In this document: in pieces, positions 59,601-64,000 of the stretch | Numbering within the stretch: position 1 is the stretch's first letter | Layout: every line of letters begins with the position of its first letter | Assembly: GCF_000003855.2 (NCBI RefSeq) | Contig: NW_003101651.1 | Coordinates: forward strand, 56,944 to 120,943 | DNA from: Blastomyces gilchristii SLH14081 | Taxonomy: Eukaryota > Ascomycota > Eurotiomycetes > Onygenales > Ajellomycetaceae | Direction: 5' to 3' | Length of the DNA: 64,000 nt | Notes under the pieces: generated by a model | Databases searched by the model: none | Told to the model about the DNA's origin: nothing | The model's input: the letters and a program-made list of their open reading frames with translations, nothing else | Made by a program: the position numbers and the translations under genes

Positions 59601-62600
59601 TATGAAAATGAGTTTGATACTATACAGCTTATAAATATCTATAATGAAAAGTTATTGAAGAAAAATAACAATATCTGAATAATTGATAGAGGATTTCTGA
59701 ATATAACTTCATCAAGAAACTCTATAATTGTAGAAGATTTCAATACACATCATCTCTGATGAAATTCAGAATGCAAGAGAGTAGTGAGAGCTGATAATCT
59801 AGTTAAATGAATCTTTAAGCATTCAATAGATTTGATTAATAAGTCTGATTAATAAACATTCTTTAGAAAAGATATAAAACAGAAATCTATTATAGATCTA
59901 ATCTTCATATCATAAAATCTAATGAAAAGAAAACTTGTAAACTGATTTATTGATTTAAATAAGACATCAGAATCAGGTCATGAGATTATTCAATTTGAAA
60001 TTGAACTGAGTGAAAAATAAATGAGTGAAAATTCTCTTCTCTCTAATCAGTTTAACTTTGAAAGAGCTGATTGAAAAGCAGTTGAAAAAAGCATAAAACT
60101 GTTAAAATCTGAAAGATAGAATGAGCTATATTGAAATTCTGATCAAGATATCTCAAATGAAATGCTTAAGAATAGAGTGAAGCTTATTACATCTATTATT
60201 CTAACAAGTGTTAGAGATAATATTTCAAAGAGAAAATCTTCTGAGTATTCAAAACCTTGATGAAATGAGAATATCTCATCTAAAAGAAAAGAATTAGTTA
60301 CTGCTAGAAGAGATTGAAAGAATGATGTAATATCTGATGAAGAGTTCAAAACTGTCAGAAATGAATATTTTTTAGATATTAAAAAAGCTAAAACAGACTG
60401 CTGGAATAAATTTCTTGAAGAAGTATAAGAGAAGAAAGTTTTTAAAGCTTTTAACTATACTAAAATAAGAAGTGTAGCAAAACTTTCAATCTTAGAATAT
60501 AAGTTTCAGAATGAATCATATACAGCAAACTCTTTTGAGAAAAAATATCAAGCTTTTATAAGAACTCTCTTTCAATACTCATCAGATTCAGATTCAGAGA
60601 AAGAGAATATATTACTTCTTAATTATATTGATGAAAATGACTGAAAATGATCTGATCTTACTCAAGATGAATTAGAGTCAGCTATTTTCTCAAGTTCAGT
60701 TAAGACTGCTGCAGGGCCTGATTCAATTAATCACTTGATTATTTAAAATATATACTTCTACTTAAAGAATGAATATTTTGAGCTCTTTTTCAATCTCTTG
60801 AAAAATGAATATCATTCTGAATGCTGAAGAGAAGTCACTGAAGTGATTCTTATAAAGCCTAATAGAAAAACTTCAATTTCTAAGTTATACAGAGTAATAT
60901 CTCTATTGAACTGTCTAGAAAAGGTTTTAGAAAAGATAATAGCTACTCAACTATCTTTTATAAGCTCTGTCAGTAATTCTCTTTTATTCAGTGAATAAAT
61001 GAAGAATAGAAAACAGTGTTTTGTAATTAACACTGTTCTCTCAGTTATTTATAATATTCAAATAGCAAAGTATGAAGATCTGGTCTTAACTGCAGTTTTT
61101 ATTGATATAAAAGAAGCATTTGATCATGTTTCAAAGTCAAAGCTAATTCAGACATTGAAGATGTTAAAACTGCTACTTTCTCTAATAAAATGAGTTAACT
61201 GTTTTATATCTAAAAGAATTATACAACTTTTCTTTGATGAAATAAAATAAGACAAGACTGAGATAAAAATAGAAGTATCACAAGAATTTTCAATCTCACT
61301 CATTTTATTTGTAATATACACTGCATATCTATTCAAGAATAGAAATATGAGAATAGTGAGATCTCTGAGTTATATGAATGATATTGATCTAGTCTACAGC
61401 TCAAAAACTATTAAAGAGAATTTAAAAGTGATTGAAGAAGCTGTAAAGAAAATCTTTGTTAGAGCAGATATTAATTAAATTTAATTTAATATGAATAAAA
61501 CTGAGTTAATTCATTTCTTTTCTAGATTCAATGAGAAAGAACTGCCTCTATCTCTTTTAAATAGAGAGATTAAACTCAGTGTAAATATCAAATAATTAGA
61601 AGTATGATTAAACTTCAAGTTGAACTTTAAATATTATATTCAACAAAGAACTGTCAAGGCAGAAAGACTATTGAACAACATAATCAGACTATTAAATACA
61701 GAGAGAGGTCTATTCTTCCAGGCTATGAGACAGTTATATATAGCCTGTATTACATCAGTAGCTGATTATGAAGTTTAAGTTTGATAATATAATCAAGAGA
61801 ATTTCACTGAACTCTTTCAAAGTCTGTAAAACAGAGCCTTGAGAAGAATTCTGAAAGCATTCAAATCATCTTCTATTAAAGTAATAAAAATTGAAGCTTC
61901 AATTTCTTCTTCTGCTATTAGATTTGAAAAGACCTGTATGAACTATACTCTGAGAGTTATAAAGATGAGCTCAAATTATATAATCAGAGAAAGAGTCTTG
62001 TCTTCATTTTCATTAATTAACTCTGGAAATGAACTGAATTGAAATAGATTTCTTGATTGAAATGAAAATGATTCTTTAAAGAAAATATCTTCTCAACTTT
62101 ACAGACTATACTCTCTGATTAAAAATTAATTTTCTTCTTTAAATATTGAAAAAGTGAATCATGAGAAGTTATCTCTCTGAAGAGAAAAGCTTGAATCTCT
62201 TATAAACTTATAAATAAGTGAACTATCAAAAGAGAAAGAATGTGAATAGTATTTGAAGAGAATTTCTACAATTAATATAAAAGACTCTATTCTGATTTAT
62301 TCAGATGACTCAAAGAATGAGAATCTGAATAGATTAGACACAGACATTGCTTATACTGAAGATAATATTAATTTTATCTCAGATTTCTGAAATCTAGACT
62401 GTGAATCTGAAGTCTTTGATGCTGAACTATTTGTAATAGTGAAAGCTTTCAAACTCATAGAAACAAAATCTCATAAAAGAGAAAATAGTTTGAAAGAGAT
62501 ATAAATATTCTCTGATAGTCAAGCTGCTTTAAAAAGACTTAGAAATAGTCAGATTTATAATGATTAAATAAATCTTGAACTGATCTTAAACTCTGTTTTG

Positions 62601-63591
62601 AAAATTCAAAAGAGAAGAATATCAAAGCTGATAATTCATCTACACTAAGTTCCTGCTCATATGAATATTCATGACAATGAATTGACTGATTCAGCTGTAA
62701 AAAAGAGTGCAGAATTAAGTAGATCTATTCAAAAAGTTATATTCTAATCTTTTATAAAGAGAAAAATAAAAGAATCTTGTTTAGATAAGTGAAATGAAAG
62801 CTGGTAGAAATAAAAGAAGAGTATACATTATTCAAGATTTGAAATAAAACTTAAGTGAAAATCTTGTTCAATTAAATATAAAAAGAAAATATTCTCATCT
62901 ATAATACAGCTGAAACTAGAACATGACTATTTTAAATCTTATATACAAAGATTTGATGATAGATTTAACTCAATAGAATGCTCATTCTGCAATGTAAATG
63001 AGAATTCTGAGTATATTATAATACACTGTGCATTATACAATAGTCTCAGAGTCAGATTGAAAGAGAAGTATAATCTAAATCAATTAAATATGAGATTCTT
63101 ATTCTCAACTGAGATAGAAATTAAATATTTAATAGACTTTCTATCAGAAACTCAAGCAGCTATAAGAAAATGACTAAATTCAGAATTATCTGAATATGAA
63201 GAGAAGAAAATCAATCAGATATAGTCTGTTAAAACAGCTATATACTATCTTTTAATAATTTGTTTTGTTACAGTCTTTCTTTACTTTATCTTTTTCTTTT
63301 AATTTCTTTCTATCTATCTATTTAATATGTCTATCTTTAAGACTGTGTTCTCTTTTCCTTTGTCATGATATTGTCAAATGATTTCAAAGTATCAGAAGAT
63401 GTTAAAACACTGTAATTTATAAACAGTTTTTGTATTCTGAGCTGGAATTTTCTGATTTTGTATATCTGAAATTGATGAATGTATAATAGTTAACTTTACA
63501 GATATAGGAAAAACTCTGAGAACTAAAAGTTCTCAGATAGATGTCATAGTCTCTGACTGCATACATCTATAATTGAAGAATAATAATAATA
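56135..63591 (+). mobile_element. Full-length LINE (Tad-type order), RIP-mutated, nested in copia
   Basis: The 13-bp ATACTTAATAGTA flanks the insert at 56122-56134 and 63592-63604, and the 3' end is a TAA/AAT repeat, as for non-LTR elements. Domains in order on the plus strand: a GC-rich leader (56135-56640); a gag-like ORF (about 57618-59030) with a coiled basic region and zinc knuckles at 58725-58921 (CSNCQRYEYF, KCAFC, CSNCKEKHASNSKEC); an endonuclease near 59.3-60.0 kb (EDFNTHHL); a reverse transcriptase at about 60.65-61.5 kb (GPDSIN, IKEAFDHVSKSKLIQTL, YMNDIDLV); RNase H at 62.28-62.74 kb (IYSDDSKNE, IFSDSQAALKRL); and a C-terminal CCHC-like finger near 62970-63030. It is full of stops made by C-to-T/G-to-A change and certainly inactive. 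At about 7.46 kb it seems complete. Confidence 0.85.
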
Positions 63592-63598
63592 ATACTTA
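63579..63598 (+). repeat. TAA/AAT tail of the LINE
   Basis: Six to seven TAA units end the LINE and overlap the start of the target duplication. Many fungal and other non-LTR elements end in such simple tails. Confidence 0.8.
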
Positions 63599-64000
63599 AT
63601 AGTAGCAAGTCACATCATAGATGATAAGTATTCAGTATTTAATTTTCTAGCAGAACTTTAAGAGATAATCAGAGAGATCTTTCAATGTATATCTATTATC
63701 TATAAGATTAATATATACTTTCTTAATAGATTAAATAGATCTAAACATCAGTGTTTTTAAATAATCTTATATTATATTTATCTTAACACATTTCTTGTAA
63801 AAGAACTTAGTCTTAGAATCTTTAATTATAACTTTAGTATGAAAATTCTTGATCATAGTAATTATAGCATCAGCATGAATATGACTGAGATTATAGTATC
63901 AATTCAAAAGAGTCTTTAATATCTTTGTATTCTTGAGACCTGTATTCAGAACTATAGAATCAATGTTATTAACAGTAGTAACAGTAATTACAGAAAGATT
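63592..64000 (-). mobile_element. Ty1/copia retrotransposon, 5' part (continues beyond window)
   Basis: On the minus strand the frame reads like the copia GAG-pre-integrase box (NTKILKTLLN, then YNLSHIHADAI for W-H-x-R-L-G-H) and the zinc/integrase start (KFFYKKCVK, then YINLIDNRYTLKDLSDYL). It joins in frame with the integrase piece that ends at 56122 when the LINE and one copy of the target duplication are removed. It is RIP-mutated like its other half. Confidence 0.75.

Overview
The window is nuclear DNA of a filamentous ascomycete. Short spliceosomal introns with GT..AG ends, branch-like CTAAC/CTGAC boxes, protein families such as Btz, Iec3, Nop13, Osh3 and NBR1, and AT-rich transposons carrying C-to-T/G-to-A decay typical of repeat-induced point mutation (RIP) all point there. 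The long homopolymer and microsatellite tracts and the protein style suggest Onygenales, perhaps Ajellomycetaceae; that placement is my inference and was not tested by a search.

Bases 1-41.2 kb are a normal gene-bearing region with ten intact genes and one decayed one. In order: an alpha-arrestin (-), an IFRD-family protein (+), the pheromone/invasive-growth MAPK kinase Ste7 (-), the histone chaperone/elongation factor Spt6 (+), a 14-TM MFS drug transporter (-), a broken GNAT acetyltransferase (+), an Osh3-type oxysterol-binding protein (+), exosome subunit Rrp4 (-), a Btz/CASC3 RNA-binding protein (-), nucleolar Nop13 (-), INO80 subunit Iec3 (+) and a divergent protein kinase (+). NOP13 and IEC3 share a 360-bp divergent promoter. 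I rebuilt exon structures by joining frames across GT..AG introns; every join restores the reading frame and family motifs. These are mainly housekeeping genes and do not form one pathway or a biosynthetic cluster, although RNA metabolism (Rrp4, Btz, Nop13) and transcription/chromatin (Spt6, Iec3) are well represented.

41.5-48.5 kb is a repeat-rich accessory island. It holds a complete 2.35-kb TIR DNA element with a TA target duplication and about 37 copies of a 24/25-bp minisatellite, followed by decayed coding fragments (a Myb-like ORF and a LINE RNase H remnant) and a strong hairpin. An intact selective-autophagy receptor gene, NBR1 (49.5-52.3 kb), sits between this island and the AT-rich block.

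From about 53.1 kb to the end is a RIP-mutated AT-rich block. A Ty1/copia element on the minus strand runs from a putative LTR near 53.1 kb past the window end. It is interrupted by a nested, apparently full-length LINE (about 56,135-63,591, plus strand) flanked by a 13-bp target-site duplication. The first 500 bp of the LINE have escaped RIP. I found no tRNA, rRNA or CRISPR array. I did not find a clearly new biological system; the most unusual structures are the TIR element with its stop-free minisatellite, the nested LINE with its GC-rich leader, and an 82-bp near-perfect palindrome at the edge of the copia element.
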